A stretch of DNA of 64,000 nt, taken from Candidatus Altimarinota bacterium. GTDB taxonomy: Bacteria; Patescibacteriota; Gracilibacteria; Absconditabacterales; Absconditicoccaceae. The notes under the pieces were generated by a model. That model was given only the letters and a program-made list of their open reading frames with translations. It was not told where the DNA came from and did no database searches. The stretch is taken from the NCBI GenBank assembly GCA_021734475.1, contig JAIPIU010000002.1, positions 83,592 to 147,591 of the forward strand. Direction: 5' to 3'. The stretch's first letter is position 1; the number at the start of each line of letters is the position of its first letter. A program made the position numbers and the translations under genes. Positions 11,756 to 23,600 of the stretch are shown piece after piece.

Positions 11756-12712
11756 ATGAAACCAAGATTTAGTATTATAAAGAGAGCTCCTTATTGGATT
11801 TTGCTATGAGCATGTCTTCTAGTTGTTGCTCATTTTTTGTTTTTCAAAAACGTTCAATTAAGTGAAGAATTTACATGATGAATAAATATATGAATATCTA
11901 CCAATGTAGAAGAACAAAATTTGGATTCATCTATCAGGACATATTTGGATTCTATAAATTACAAAGATGCAAAAATCTTTATAGATACTCAAGATATCTG
12001 AACAAAGATAAAAATTAATACCCAAATAGAATCTGATGATAAAGTAGCAGAATTATCAAGAAACATACAAAATCTACTTATCGAACAAAAATACATATCA
12101 AGTGACGAGGAAATAATAGAGCAATCTATTATATGACCTAGCGTGTGATCTTATATGCAAAAAACAGCTAGAAGTGCTGTTTTGGTTTGATTGGTATTTA
12201 TGGCTATCTATATGCTTATATCATTCTCTGTTATTAGAAAAGTAATCTCTCCAGGAATATTAGCTAGTATTACTATTTTGACAATGATTTTTGATATATC
12301 TATACCAGCATGAGCTTACTGATTACGGATGATGTTTGATCCTACAATACAAGTAGATACAGTATTTATTATAGCTATATTGACCACTATGTGATATAGT
12401 ATCAATGATACCATCATTATTTTTGATAGAATTAGAGAAAATTTTCAAAATAAGTGATGAACAAAAGATATTGTATACGGTAAAATATTTGAACAAAGTT
12501 TACGACAAACCATGAGAAGATCTTTTGGAACTGTTTTGTCTACATTATTAGTTATAGTTGCTATGTATATATTTGGAACATGAGATATCAAAGAATTTGC
12601 ATTCACTATATGAATATGAGTAATTGCCGGTTCTTATTCTTCCATATTTATATCAGCTCCTCTAGCATATCTAATAATGTGAAAATATAAAAAAGAAAAA
12701 AACAAACTTTAA
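11756..12712 (+). CDS. secF: protein translocase subunit SecF
   Basis: A 318-residue membrane protein with one helix near the N-terminus (residues 11-28), a periplasmic-type domain (30-135) and five further hydrophobic helices. Typical SecF pieces are visible: GPSVGSYMQKTARSAVL, IPAGAYWLRMMFDPTIQVDTVFIIAILTT, and GYSINDTIIIFDRIREN. With SecD it uses the proton gradient to assist Sec export. No secD is adjacent in this window. It starts 54 bp after rnc and ends 15 bp before the next gene. Confidence 0.92.
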
Positions 12713-12727
12713 TTCTTTTAAAATAAA

Positions 12728-13678
12728 ATGATTAAGAAAATAATATTATTTTTTGTATTTATTATGTTTCTATCATTTACATATGCATCCACATTAGAAG
12801 ATTCTATTTCTCGAATGCATGAAAATTGACTAACAATTTATGATAACACCACCGACTTTAAATCATATACTTCATTAAGAAGAGATGAGGCCGCCAAGTT
12901 TTTTGTTAAATTTTCTAAATTAAAATGAAAGGAGACTTATATAAAAACAACTAATGAATGTCAGTTCTCCGATATAAATGAAAGTCGATCGGATTTAAAA
13001 GATATAGTTATAGAATCCTGTAGATTATGATTATTTCAATGAAATAAAGGAAAATTTAATCCAAAGGACAATCTAACAAACGCACAATGAATAGTTGTTT
13101 TGATGAGAATAATAGATGGTCGACAAGATGAGAAACTAACAAAAAATTGGTATGATGCTTATGTTTCAAGATCTAGTATTTGGAATATTTTGGATAATAC
13201 GGCGCCATTTTATATGTCTTCAAATATAACAAGAGCCAATATGGCTATTATGATTTACAATTGAAGATTAGTTGATCCAGATATTAGTCCTTTAACAAAA
13301 ACAGAGGTAGGATTAATTAAACAAGTATATATAGATCCAAACTGAAACAAAAAATTAGAAATAGATTATATACAGTTTTGATGACAAAGTAATTGTGGGT
13401 GATGAGTAACTTGTATAATAAATCAAAATTCAAAGCTTAGAACATTTTTAATATCAGAAAACACAGAGGTTTATTTTCAAACATTAAGTCATACTTCTAA
13501 CTGAAATTTTAATGGGAATCAAAAGGTTTCTTTGACTTATTTTATAGAAAAATTTAATGATACATCACAATATGATGAATACCCTTATAATTATAGTAGT
13601 TATTTAAAAGCAATACCATATCAAATCACAATAGAAAATAATATAATAGTAAAAATAGAAGAAATATATATGTCTTAA
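12728..13678 (+). CDS. secreted protein with SLH-like region (316 aa)
   Basis: Signal peptide at residues 1-20. The middle contains a pattern like the SLH-like module of the S-layer protein elsewhere in this window: SLRRDEAAKFFVKFSK, then QFSDINE, then ESCRLGLFQG...FNPKDNLTNAQGIVVLMRII. SLH modules bind secondary cell-wall polymers, so this is probably an envelope-attached protein. The C-terminal third is unrecognised. Start at the ATG before the signal peptide; stop TAA. Confidence 0.65.
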
Positions 13679-13707
13679 GTACAAACGCTTATTTTAAAAT
13701 ATACAAT

Positions 13708-14472
13708 ATGTTAATATACCAAAACACAAATTTCTATTTCTTTTGGAAGCCACATTGATTGGCTTCCTCTTTTGGAAATGAGAAATCTTTTTTAGATTAC
13801 ATCTTTTATCAAAAAGAGAAACTACCAAATAACTTCATATCTTATCAAGATATAGATAAAGATACATTGGTCTATATAAAAGATCAAATCAATTCTCTGA
13901 ATTTAGAGCCAGTTCTTGATACTCAATCTCAATCAGAAATAATTCAGAATTTAATTAAAAATTTTGATAAAGAAAATGAATACTGACTGCTAAATAGACT
14001 AGATAATGACACTTCTTGATTTTTGTATTTTGCAAAAGATGCTTCGATTTACCATGAATATAAGATTAAACAAGCTGACGGTTTATTTACAAAATATTAT
14101 ATAGCTCAGGTCAAATGAAATCCATTCTACAAATCAGATAAAAAAGAAATGGATATAGACTACCCCATTATGCATCATAAATTTGCATCAGATAGGATGG
14201 TTTGTATCAAACAAGATTCTGATCTAGCTAAATGATCGTGAAAAGAACACATGGTTTCTAGCAAAATATCTTTATTGAGCTTTGATAAATCAAAAAACAT
14301 ATCAACATTACTTATTTCTATATCCAAATGAATTAGACATCAGATAAGGGTCCATTTGTCTAGTATATGATGTCCAATAATATGAGAAAATATATATTCC
14401 AATGATAAATCCAAAGATTTTCTACATCTACGATCAGTTTGATTTATATTCAAGCACCAAAAAAACAAATAA
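13708..14472 (+). CDS. RluA-family pseudouridine synthase
   Basis: Isomerises uridine to pseudouridine in rRNA or tRNA. The N-terminus carries a KPHGL motif. The catalytic motif RLDNDTSG has its Asp at residue 99. The C-terminal GIRHQIRVHLSSIGCPIIGE is the conserved RluA binding and folding motif. The 254-aa length suits a catalytic domain without an S4 domain; target uridines cannot be told from sequence. Gly in TSG, GIRHQ and IGCP is TGA. Confidence 0.87.
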
Positions 14473-14518
14473 AATGATTTTTTTTGGATGATTGAATTAT
14501 ACCGATGACTTCTATAAT

Positions 14519-14545
14519 CTTTAATTTCTATATTAGAAATTAAAG
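14519..14545. repeat. perfect 10-bp stem-loop downstream of the pseudouridine synthase
   Basis: CTTTAATTTC and GAAATTAAAG flank a 7-nt loop, followed by TTTTA. It could be an AT-rich terminator of the upstream gene. Confidence 0.4.
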
Positions 14546-14605
14546 TTTTATAAAACAATTGTGTATAAATAGATATTGACATTTACTATCATATATTTAT
14601 AAACT

Positions 14606-14633
14606 AAAATGCTTTATTGCATTTTAATTTTTT
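14606..14633 (+). terminator. hairpin plus T-tract immediately before the next ATG
   Basis: AAAATGC pairs perfectly with GCATTTT around a 6-nt loop and is followed by a T-rich run. It ends only 3 bp before the ATG at 14636. It is shaped like a terminator, but its position also allows control of translation start of the downstream gene. Confidence 0.45.
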
Positions 14634-14635
14634 CC

Positions 14636-16267
14636 ATGCTAGAATTACAGGATTATCAGTATGGTGAGCTTATAGAAAAAAATAGAGAAGAATTAAACAA
14701 AAGACTTCTCGAAGAAATTAGAAAGACATGAAATACTCTCTTTTGATTTTTTTATGATAAATTGAATGATCCTCAGATATCAAAAACAAAAACTTTCATT
14801 GAAAAATTAAAACACGATAATGCTAAAGCAACTAGAATAAAATGGCGAGAATTTCATTATCAACATCTAAACAATATACAAAGATCAATACTTGGTATGT
14901 TAAAACAGTTTTTTGATAAAAAATTCCCTGAAATTGCTTCAGATCCAAAAATATGAGGACTCTATTTCAATCAAGATCTAAAAGATATAGTCCGATTTGA
15001 TTTTATATTTGGCTATGTACCACATAATTCTTTTACTTCAGATGATGTAGATAATTATACTGCCAAGTTTTTTTTACAGTGATGATTCAAAAAAAAACAA
15101 GAAAAAGAAGAAATAAAAACCAAGACTAAAAAAGAAAAAGTACGATTAGCATCAGAACACAAACTAGTTAATACAGACAACTATACAGAATATAGAGATT
15201 CTATTATTTCATGAATAAAATTCTCTGTAAATGAATATTCTCAAAGACTAAATATAGACACAAAAGATCCATTAAAATACAAAATATTTATAGAAAGATA
15301 TTTTATTTATTTATTCAAAAATGCCCTATTTCAAAATAAATTAGTTTTGGATATAAAATCCAATAGAAAATCTGAAATGTTTAAAGAAATAATTGAGGAT
15401 ATAATAGAATATTTTAACAAGCAAATATGATCAGAATTGGATATTGATATTTGAATTATTGTAAAAAAATTTTTTAGAAATATAAATAGTGATAATATTC
15501 CTCCATTGGAATTTACTTATATAAACACAACACTTGAAGATATTTTTCAGCGACAAGATTACTTTGATAAAACTTATTTTTCCAAAAACGATGTGTCATC
15601 AAAAATAATATATGCACAAATAATGGAAGAATTTTGATCACAATGAGATCAAATAAAAATGGCTCATGCTTTCTATAGTCCTGATTATTTTGTTATGAAA
15701 AACAAAAAAGAGAAACTAGAATCTGATTTATATAGATTAAATTCATGTGAACCCAAAGATATAAACTTACAAAATATCATAGATTCTACCAACGAAGAGT
15801 TGTTTAGTATTATTTCCGATATGGACAAACATTTCTATTCAAAAGTAGACAAAGACAAAAGGAAATGAAAATGAGACTCTATGGAAAAAATTATGCAGAA
15901 ATACATGAAATATTATAAAATACCACTCCAATACCGAAGAAACTTTTTTATACTTATAAATTATTTAAATCATCATTATAAACTGAAATCAGATGTAAAT
16001 AAAAAAGCAAAAGACTTTAATCAAAAATTAGAAGAAAAATTAATAAATTCTCCAGATCAAGATAGGGAAATATTAAATTTTTTGAGAGACTATATTACTC
16101 AGAAATACATAAATGAACTTATAGATAAAAAACGAGATAAAAACTATCAGCTAAAAATAAATGAACTAAGAAAAAAGACATGAGCTTTTTATACTCAAAA
16201 TAATTTAGATATAGACAATGTAAAAAAAGATCATAAAGAAGAAATTCAATTAAGTTTAAATTTTTAG
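14636..16267 (+). CDS. hypothetical protein (543 aa)
   Basis: Not recognised. A long, highly charged, mainly helical-looking protein without signal peptide or clear membrane span. Lys/Glu-rich stretches near residues 145-165 and toward the C-terminus suggest coiled-coil segments. Only some 14 glycines, nearly all TGA. Probably cytoplasmic. The gene that follows by 67 bp encodes another charged cytoplasmic-type protein, so the pair may act together; that is inference. Confidence 0.65.
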
Positions 16268-16334
16268 TCAAAAAATTTGTTTTAAAATCAAATTTAGATT
16301 ATAATTGGACATATTTAACTACAACCCACTTATC

Positions 16335-16937
16335 ATGAGTATAGAAAAATTGGATCAACATTATTATTACAACAAACAATTAATCGAAGCCTATATCCAA
16401 AAACAAAATAAAAATAAACTTCGATGATCTATGGTAAACGAAAAATGATTACAAAAAACTGAAATACGAAAAGATGTTTGTCTGGTAAATGAAAAAAGGA
16501 TTGAACTATTGGCTTTGAGTGATAATAAAAATAAAGATAAATTCAATGAAGCTTATAATTTGATAATATGATCAACTGAAAGGAAGTTTATTAAGTGATA
16601 TAAATCTTTGATATGAACACTACTGGGTTTTTTGAAAACACCAGAATACAAACAATTATTAGCAAAAAAACAAGAAGAAGTTAGATTATCTTTGGATATG
16701 GAATATGCAGTTAAAAGGCAGTTATGAAGTGAATTCTTATATAAATTTGATTCCTTGATAAAGAATAATATTTCTCAAATTTGATCTCTTGCTCAAACTA
16801 TAGATTACTGTATAAGTGAATTAAATAAATATATGATAGATGTTCAGAAGAGAGATTTTACAGATAATGAAGAAGAAATACTTAAAAGAATGGCTTTTGA
16901 ACGCTATAATTGAGACTGATTAATAAAAAACAAATAA
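16335..16937 (+). CDS. hypothetical protein (200 aa)
   Basis: Not recognised. Charged, helical-looking and without a signal peptide. A mildly hydrophobic GYKSLIGTLLGF segment around residues 98-110 may be a buried helix rather than a membrane span. Stop TAA. Downstream lies the dyad-rich region before the HigA-like gene. Confidence 0.6.
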
Positions 16938-16956
16938 AATTTTTTTTAAATAAAAG

Positions 16957-17117
16957 TTCACTGTTTCATAGAATAAGTGAATTAAATATTAAGAGTAAGT
17001 TCAGTTTTGATGGGAAGAAAAAATTCACTGTTTCAGTGAAAGAGTGAACTAAAAGAAGTAATTGTTTGTTTTGTTTTCTTTGTTCACTGCTTTAGTGAAA
17101 TTCACTATATTAGTGAA
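16957..17117. promoter_or_regulatory. array of TTCACT/AGTGAA dyads (candidate operators)
   Basis: Three 17-bp inverted repeats of the form TTCACT-N5-AGTGAA lie at 17024-17040, 17083-17099 and 17101-17117. A looser copy with a 13-bp spacer is at 16957-16981, and a half-site AGTGAAC follows at 17043-17049. This fills much of the 343-bp gap before the HigA-like regulator. A TTGACA box stands at 17201-17206. The layout fits binding sites for a dimeric helix-turn-helix protein, most simply autoregulation by the next gene. Confidence 0.6.
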
Positions 17118-17280
17118 TTTAATAATATTATAAAACATATATTTTAAAAGTAAATAATGCGATATGTTTAGTGTATTGTTTTATAGAGTTAGCTTAGTAA
17201 TTGACAAAAAATAGGACCGAACTAAAAATAAAAATATAAAAATTCATATAAATAGTGAATTTTATAAAAATTATAGAACG

Positions 17281-17973
17281 ATGAATCAACATCCATGAAA
17301 AATTTTAAAAGAAATAATAAAATCAAAATCTCTAACACAGAGACAATTTGCTATTTTGCTTTGAAAAAAAGTTTCAGAATTAAATGAGCTTATAAATTGA
17401 AAAAGAAATATTACCGTTCAATGGGATATTTTACTTTCACATGTCTTATGAACGGATCCAAAATATCGATTAAATTTACAAAACGACTATGACTACCAGA
17501 TAGCTAAAGATGATTTTGACACAAGTTCTTTACAAAAAATAGAAGAATTGGCTTCTGATAAAGTCGAAAAAATAAATAAAGAAGAAAAAAACACCCAAGA
17601 ACTTAGTAAGCCCAAAACCCAATCAAACAAGCCAGATATAAATTTACCATCAAAATCAAAACATCAAATCCCAATTAAAAAACCAGAAAAAATAATAGAT
17701 AGTTGATATAAAAATAATAAATATGATAAGCAAAAAATTTACAATGAAGATGATAGATTCGATTCTTATTTCTCACCAAAAGATAAAAAAGAAAAACATG
17801 GATTAACGTCGGTTAATGTTGATAAAAATTGAAAAAATAAGAAATTAAATTCTGGCCGCAATCCCACCACTACAAGTGGTGTGGGATCGGAATGACAAAA
17901 AAAATGACAAGAAAAAAAAGATGATCACAAAGATCATCACAAACACAAAGAAAATGTATTTAGGAATTTTTAG
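17281..17973 (+). CDS. HigA-like XRE-family regulator with long C-terminal extension (230 aa)
   Basis: Residues 1-50 read MNQHPGKILKEIIKSKSL followed by TQRQFAILLGKKVSELNELINGK, the HigA/VapI helix-turn-helix. The usual HigA length is about 100 aa; here a charged, low-complexity tail follows, ending in a His/Lys-rich segment. No HigB toxin is adjacent, so this is a solitary regulator. Residues about 190-205 are encoded by a palindromic repeat copy (17849-17896) read in frame. Dyads upstream suggest autoregulation. The next gene is convergent. Confidence 0.78.
17849..17896 (+). repeat. palindromic repeat (ATTCCGG class) embedded in the higA-like coding sequence
   Basis: It begins ATTCTGGCCGCAA and ends ATCGGAATGAC, the termini of the repeats found between genes elsewhere in the window. 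Inside it a hairpin pairs CCCACCACT with AGTGGTGTGGG. It is read in frame as SGRNPTTTSGVGSEG, where the last Gly is the TGA of the terminal GGAATGAC. Confidence 0.75.
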
Positions 17974-18021
17974 TAATATCCAGAAGCTAAAATGTTAAGA
18001 TTTGCTTTTACCCAAAGAACG

Positions 18022-18702
18022 CTATATTATTTCTAAAAACTCTTTATATTTTTTAATCTCTAAATTGTTCTTGTTATTGTCTCGATATTGAACATAAAAC
18101 TCTTCTTTATCAAAATCTTTTGGAACTTGAATTTCTTTATTAATTAATATCTGATATTTTGGAAATTTTATCGTTCGAAATATTTCTGTAAACATATGTC
18201 GATATTTAAGAATTTCCAGAGGATCTGTGATTATTACTTTTCAATCATTTATTCAAAATCATAATCGAGAATCCGTCTCGATAAAATTTACTCGTTTGAA
18301 AATTTCCATGGTGTCAAACTCTTTTGCTTGTAAGTTTCATTTAGTTTTTGTATCATAAAAATGTCATTGCCATAGCATTCAATTTAAAATAATTTTACTT
18401 GTGCCAATATAATTAGTTTCTTCTACTTCAAGATTTATTTCCTCTAACATTTCTCTTTTGAGAGATGTTTGATGAGATTCTCATTTATCTATTTTTCATG
18501 ATGGAAGTTGTCGGGATCAATGTTTTTTATTGAAACCAACTAAGATATCTCACGTTTTATTACGAATAATTGCTGTTACATATTGTAAACTTCAATCAAA
18601 AGATCGTTCGTATTTTTCGATATATTTTTGATGTTTTTTTTTATCTTTGTTGAAATTATCCCCAGAAGAAAAATAAATTGGAAATTTTGTTCTTTGGTTC
18701 AT
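18022..18702 (-). CDS. NUDIX hydrolase family protein (226 aa)
   Basis: The Nudix box GKIDKGESHQTSLKREMLEE begins at residue 69 with the spacing G-x5-E-x7-RE-x-LEE. The usual following Gly is replaced by Asn (INLEV). Nudix enzymes hydrolyse nucleoside diphosphates linked to another group; the substrate cannot be read from sequence. The N-terminal ~35 residues and the C-terminal ~80 extend beyond the fold. The first Gly of the box and its last Gly before the Glu are both TGA. Stop TAG. Confidence 0.85.
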
Positions 18703-18915
18703 TGTTCTCTATAAAATATAAAGTTTTGTTTTTATAATAATTTTTTATATGTTGAACAACGTTAGGAATATGAGAAACATTTTCTTATAAAATATATAGA
18801 CAATTATTTCTTGAAAGCAAGTAGACAATGTGTAGACTAAATACGCTAAACCTAGCAAGGTAGAAACGTAAAATATAAATTACGCTTATACACTTTTACA
18901 TTTTTTCATTTCTAC

Positions 18916-20076
18916 ATGTCCAAGCTCAATATAGTAATGGCCTGATGATGAACTTGATGACATGTTTTTCCTATCAAAAGCTTGATAGAATTCATTTCTT
19001 CCAAATCACAATATTCCTCCCAAATAAAAAATTTATATCGATTTTGAGAAAAAAACTCACTTGAAAAACAGACATTTCAAAAACTTAAACCAACTACTTA
19101 CAACTCCAAATTTATTCAAATACTTTCTTGAAAATACCGTAGAGAAACCATTATAAAATCTAGGCTAAAAAACGTGCGTGATATATTTCTTTTTATTGCA
19201 TGATTTTTTCAATCATTATTTCGACTTGTCTACTTGCGCGTAGATGTGATATTTTGCAAATGAGGATATGTCGCGCTCCCTCTTGTTTTGGCATGAGCAC
19301 TACTCCGCAAAAAAATAATAGTTCATGAATCCGATACTCACCCATGATTGGTAAACAAAATAGCATCCAACTTCGCTCGCAAGAGTTTCACTGGTTTCGA
19401 TTGAATTTTTTCTGACTCAGAAACGGTTTGACAGATATTATCAGATGAAATAATTGTATCACAAAAAGATATCAAAAACTGACTAAAAACACTAGTTCAA
19501 GATAATTTCAAAAATATAATTTCCAGTATTAATCAAACCAAGACTCTTGTTTTTGTGTCATGATGATCTCAGTGATCAAAAAGATTATATCAAGCCTTAC
19601 ATCAAATCATCAGCCAGAGCGAAAATCTAAAATCAGATTATATATTTTTTATTACATTATGACTTTTGAATAAAGATATCAAAAATTTATTCAAAGATTT
19701 AGACAATGTCTACACATTTGATTTTCTTTCTCAGAAAGAGATGTGAACATTGTGTTTTATGTGTGACCTTGCTATTACTCGTGCTGGTACTACATCATTA
19801 GCCGAGCAAAAATTATATGATATGAAAATAATTATGATACCTATACCTTGGACTCATGATCAGTATGATAATGCTAAATATTATGTCAAAAAATATTGAG
19901 ATATTTTGGTAGATCAAAAAGACGAACAGTTTTTGACAAAACTATCTGTATCTATCAGAAAATACAAAAATTTCAAAAAGAAGATACCAAATAGAGATAG
20001 ATTAGAAGAAATCTCTATAGCAAAAGAAAAAATAGTGAGAGAAATATTGAATGTTAATACTAAAAGTCCCTCTTAG
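18916..20076 (+). CDS. murG: UDP-GlcNAc:lipid I N-acetylglucosaminyltransferase
   Basis: Adds GlcNAc to lipid I on the inner face of the membrane to make lipid II. The N-terminal loop GGGTGGHVFP is at residues 10-19, with all five of its glycines TGA. Then come KGGYVALPLVLAG, HESDTHPGLVNK, the second loop VSGGSQGSKRLY and the donor-binding RAGTTSLAEQ. I count 20 Gly as TGA and only 3 as GGN. 386 aa. The last codons (SPS, then TAG) run into a palindromic repeat, so the native C-terminus may have been altered by it. Confidence 0.95.
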
Positions 20077-20109
20077 GAAAAGAGGGTGTCCCGGTTTATC
20101 GGGACGGGA
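20065..20109. repeat. hairpin repeats at the murG 3' end
   Basis: CCCTCTT pairs with AAGAGGG across the murG stop, and a second hairpin GTCCCG/CGGGAC follows. Both resemble other GC-rich palindromic units scattered between genes here. They may act as terminator or REP-like elements. Confidence 0.5.
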
Positions 20110-20131
20110 GATTTATAATATAAAAGCTTAT

Positions 20132-20518
20132 ATGTCTAACTGAGCAATCTATTATAATCCAAACTTAAAAAGTTTTTCCAAAATAAATAGAAATCAAAAA
20201 AATATGACAAAATATGAATGAATTTTATGGAATATTATATTGAAACAAAATAAAACATGATATAGATTTCTAAGACAGAAGATAATTGATAATTATATAT
20301 TGGATTTTTATTGTGGCAAATTAAAATTAGCCATAGAGATAGATTGAGACAGTCATAACTACTCAATAGATTATGATAAAAAAAGAAATAATAATTTGAA
20401 AAAATTATGAATAAAAACCATAAGATATACAAACACAGAATTAAATAGAAATCTTGAATGAGTACTGGCTGATATTCAAGATCAGATTAAAAATAGAAGA
20501 AAAGAATTAAATTTATAG
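20132..20518 (+). CDS. DUF559 (Vsr-like endonuclease fold) protein (128 aa)
   Basis: Conserved DUF559 features: MTKYEGILWNIILKQ, YRFLRQKIIDNYILDFYC, LKLAIEIDGDSHNY (acidic and His residues of the PD-(D/E)XK-like core) and a C-terminal GIKTIRYTN helix-strand. The family is related to very-short-patch repair endonucleases and is often carried near mobile or repeat elements. Length is typical. Biochemical role unknown. The Gly in IDGDSH is TGA. Confidence 0.85.
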
Positions 20519-20533
20519 ATTATAAATCCTCCT

Positions 20534-20582
20534 GTCTCACACCAATATTGGTGTGAGACCACCCCTCCTTTTACAAAGGAGG
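20534..20582. repeat. two strong hairpins: 26-bp perfect palindrome and CCTCC/GGAGG stem-loop
   Basis: 20534-20559 is perfectly palindromic (GTCTCACACCAAT followed by its own complement). 20564-20582 pairs CCTCCTTT with AAAGGAGG around 3 nt. The CACCA...TGGTG core also occurs inside repeats at about 17865-17886 and 41866-41888. The CCTCC/GGAGG unit recurs near 27.5 and 42.9 kb. Confidence 0.6.
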
Positions 20583-20604
20583 AATTTAGTTCTAATAGTT
20601 TTAC

Positions 20605-23600
20605 ATGAAGAGATTTAGATATTTCTTCCTTGTTTATTTAACTATCCTGGCTCTAGGGACAGGATTTTTTTATGCAGATGATGATTTAAATTTTGAAAAA
20701 TTTATAGCAGAGGAGGCTGTAGAAATTATAGAAAATAATTTGATAGAATCTGATCAAAACACTAATTTTGAAAATATTCAAGAACTTGTAGGTGAAGATT
20801 TATTTATAGATTGAAACGTATCTGGCACTTCAATATTGTCAGAAGATAAAGAAATTTTCACAGAAAAAACTGATGTTGATAGTGAATATAATTCATGACA
20901 AAAAATAGACAATACATCAGATATAATAGAAATACTTGATATTGATCCTATTGGTGTTCAACTAAAAATTACTGAGGTTTATCGAGATTGAACTGATGAA
21001 TGGATAGAAATTACAAATATATGAAACACTATATTTTCATGAGATATCATAATTTCATGAGCCAAGACAACATCAATCACAGTCTCCAATATTATTATAA
21101 ATCCAAATCAATCTTGGATTCTATGAGATTCTTGTTCTATAATTGTAGATTTTTCATATGTATGGTCAACTTGACTAGCTATGTCTATATCAGATACCAA
21201 TCCAAGTAATATATCGATATATTACTCTTGAGTTCAGATAGATTCTTTGAACTTAGATTCAAACATACTTTCTCAATACAACAATACAGATACATCTATA
21301 GAAAAAATAAAAATAGATTCTGATTATTACGCTACATGAACTAGCTCCGATAGAGTATTTAATATAATCTCATGATACATAGCCAATCCATGAATAATTT
21401 TTGATCTTACAAATTCTTGATCAAATAATACTTGAACAATATCAACATGAAACCAAACCTGAGAAATCCAAAATACATGAAATTATTCACTTTCACAATT
21501 ATCTATCACAGAAGTATTTTTTGATTGATATGATGAGTGGCTTGAGATTACAAATTTTTCCACATGAGATTTTTCTGGTGATATATCGATATATTGAGCA
21601 TCTTCATCACCCATAAATTTTAACTCAATTTTTATACAGTCTGGATCGTCTATAATAATAGCTGATGATTGACAATGTTTTTTAAATTCCTGATGAGTCA
21701 TTTTAAATACTCTGAGCATTTCAGATACCAACCCCATATCTGTTTTTTTGTATCATTCATGAATTCAATTAGATTTATTTCAAGTATCCAAATCTTTTGT
21801 CGATAGCATAAACAACCAAAAAACCTCTTTTGAAAGAATAATAAACACTAGCTGATTGTTAGTCACAACCATAACAAATACCGATAGAATATTTAATATA
21901 ATTTCATGATATATGGCCAATCCATGAAAGGTTTATCAGTCTACATGAGAAATTACTGATATATCTATACCAACAACTCAGACAGAATTAAATCTAAGTT
22001 GACTCACAATACCTATTGATTGTATAAATCACAATTCGTCAATATTCCAGATAACAGAAATCTTTCCATCCAACAGTCAGGTTTCGACATTTATAGAGTT
22101 GTTGTTTTTAGATGATTTTTCATGAACGGTGTTATTTTCTGGTGGCTTGTTGACTGATAATTTCTATCAAAATTTACAAATATCTTCATGAGAGAGAATA
22201 TTGATAAGCAATGGTTATCAAGGCTTCTTGGAACAAGAGAAAATAGTGGTAAATACAAGTTTAGAACTACAATCTAGCTCTTGATGGCTAATAGCCCATG
22301 GACAAAGTTGACAAGTTTTGGACATTGTCTATTATTTTAATCCAAACAATTCCCAGTCCTCTTATTTTGATGGATTGTATAGTTCTTGTGCTAGAATATT
22401 CAATTATAATGATAACTATTCTCCATGATTTGATAGGACTTTGTTGTCTTATTTTCCACAGTGACTACCTATATATTTAGATAAGATAGTATATGTTGGT
22501 GGTTGATGATCTTGTTCTTGTTCCAATTCTATTATAAACACTGGTCAATCAAGCAACTCAAATACATCTACAAATATAGATCCAAACTTACTTTCTGATC
22601 AGATTAAAATCCTTTTTATAGAATATGATCCTGAATGAAGTGATACAAATAATGAATCCATTACTCTTCAGTCTTTTGCTAATCAGGATATAGATCTGGA
22701 TAACTATCGTCTACAAGTAGTTTGAAAAACCAGCAAAAAGACAGTTAGATGAGATATTTTACATTCACTATCTATAGAGTCTTTTACTGGTAATTATCAG
22801 TTTCCCAATTCGGCTTCTTGTATAAATTTACTTTATGATTACTATATTTTAGACACCTATTGTTATTCATGAACATCCGATAATTCATCACAAGAAGAGC
22901 CATTAGAAAATACAAATTATTCTAGTCAGTCTTTTGGGATATTGGAAATTGTAAATATAGAATATGATCCTGAATGAAGCGATGTTGGAAATGAATATAT
23001 TATTTTAAAATTAAATTCTGGCGAGCAACTAAATCTTTGAGATTATAAATTACAAATTGATAAAGATTCCAAAATCACAAAAAAATCACTATCTTGAATC
23101 CTTTTGTTATGACAAGAACAAACCATCCGATGAAATTTTTCATTCCCCAATTCTACTAATAATTGAGAGGATGTTGTAGTTTCCGTACTATCTCCCAATC
23201 AGGAAATATTAGCTATATACAATTACAACCCCAATCTTCCCAAAATAATTCCTCCACCTTGAATTTACAATGTCTACTCTGTATTGGATTGAGACACATT
23301 TAGAATCAGATACAATGAAAAATTAATCAGTTTTAGACTTTTATGAGTCGATGCTCCAGAGTCATCTTCTACTAGATTTGGATATCCAGAATGTTTTGGC
23401 GCTCAATCAAAAGAATATCTAAAAAATCTAATAAACAAAAAAGATATTAATATCCAATATCAGTCAGGACAGCTAGCAGATTCTTATGGAAGATTGCTTA
23501 CCTATGTATTTATGGATTCTCAAAATATAAATCAAAACATGATCCAAAACGGTTATACACGAGAATATACTCATCAGTGAAATATCTATCAATATCAATC

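Noticed and set aside
17281-18702. HigBA toxin-antitoxin pair
   Set aside because: The HigA-like gene has no adjacent HigB; the neighbour is a convergent NUDIX protein.
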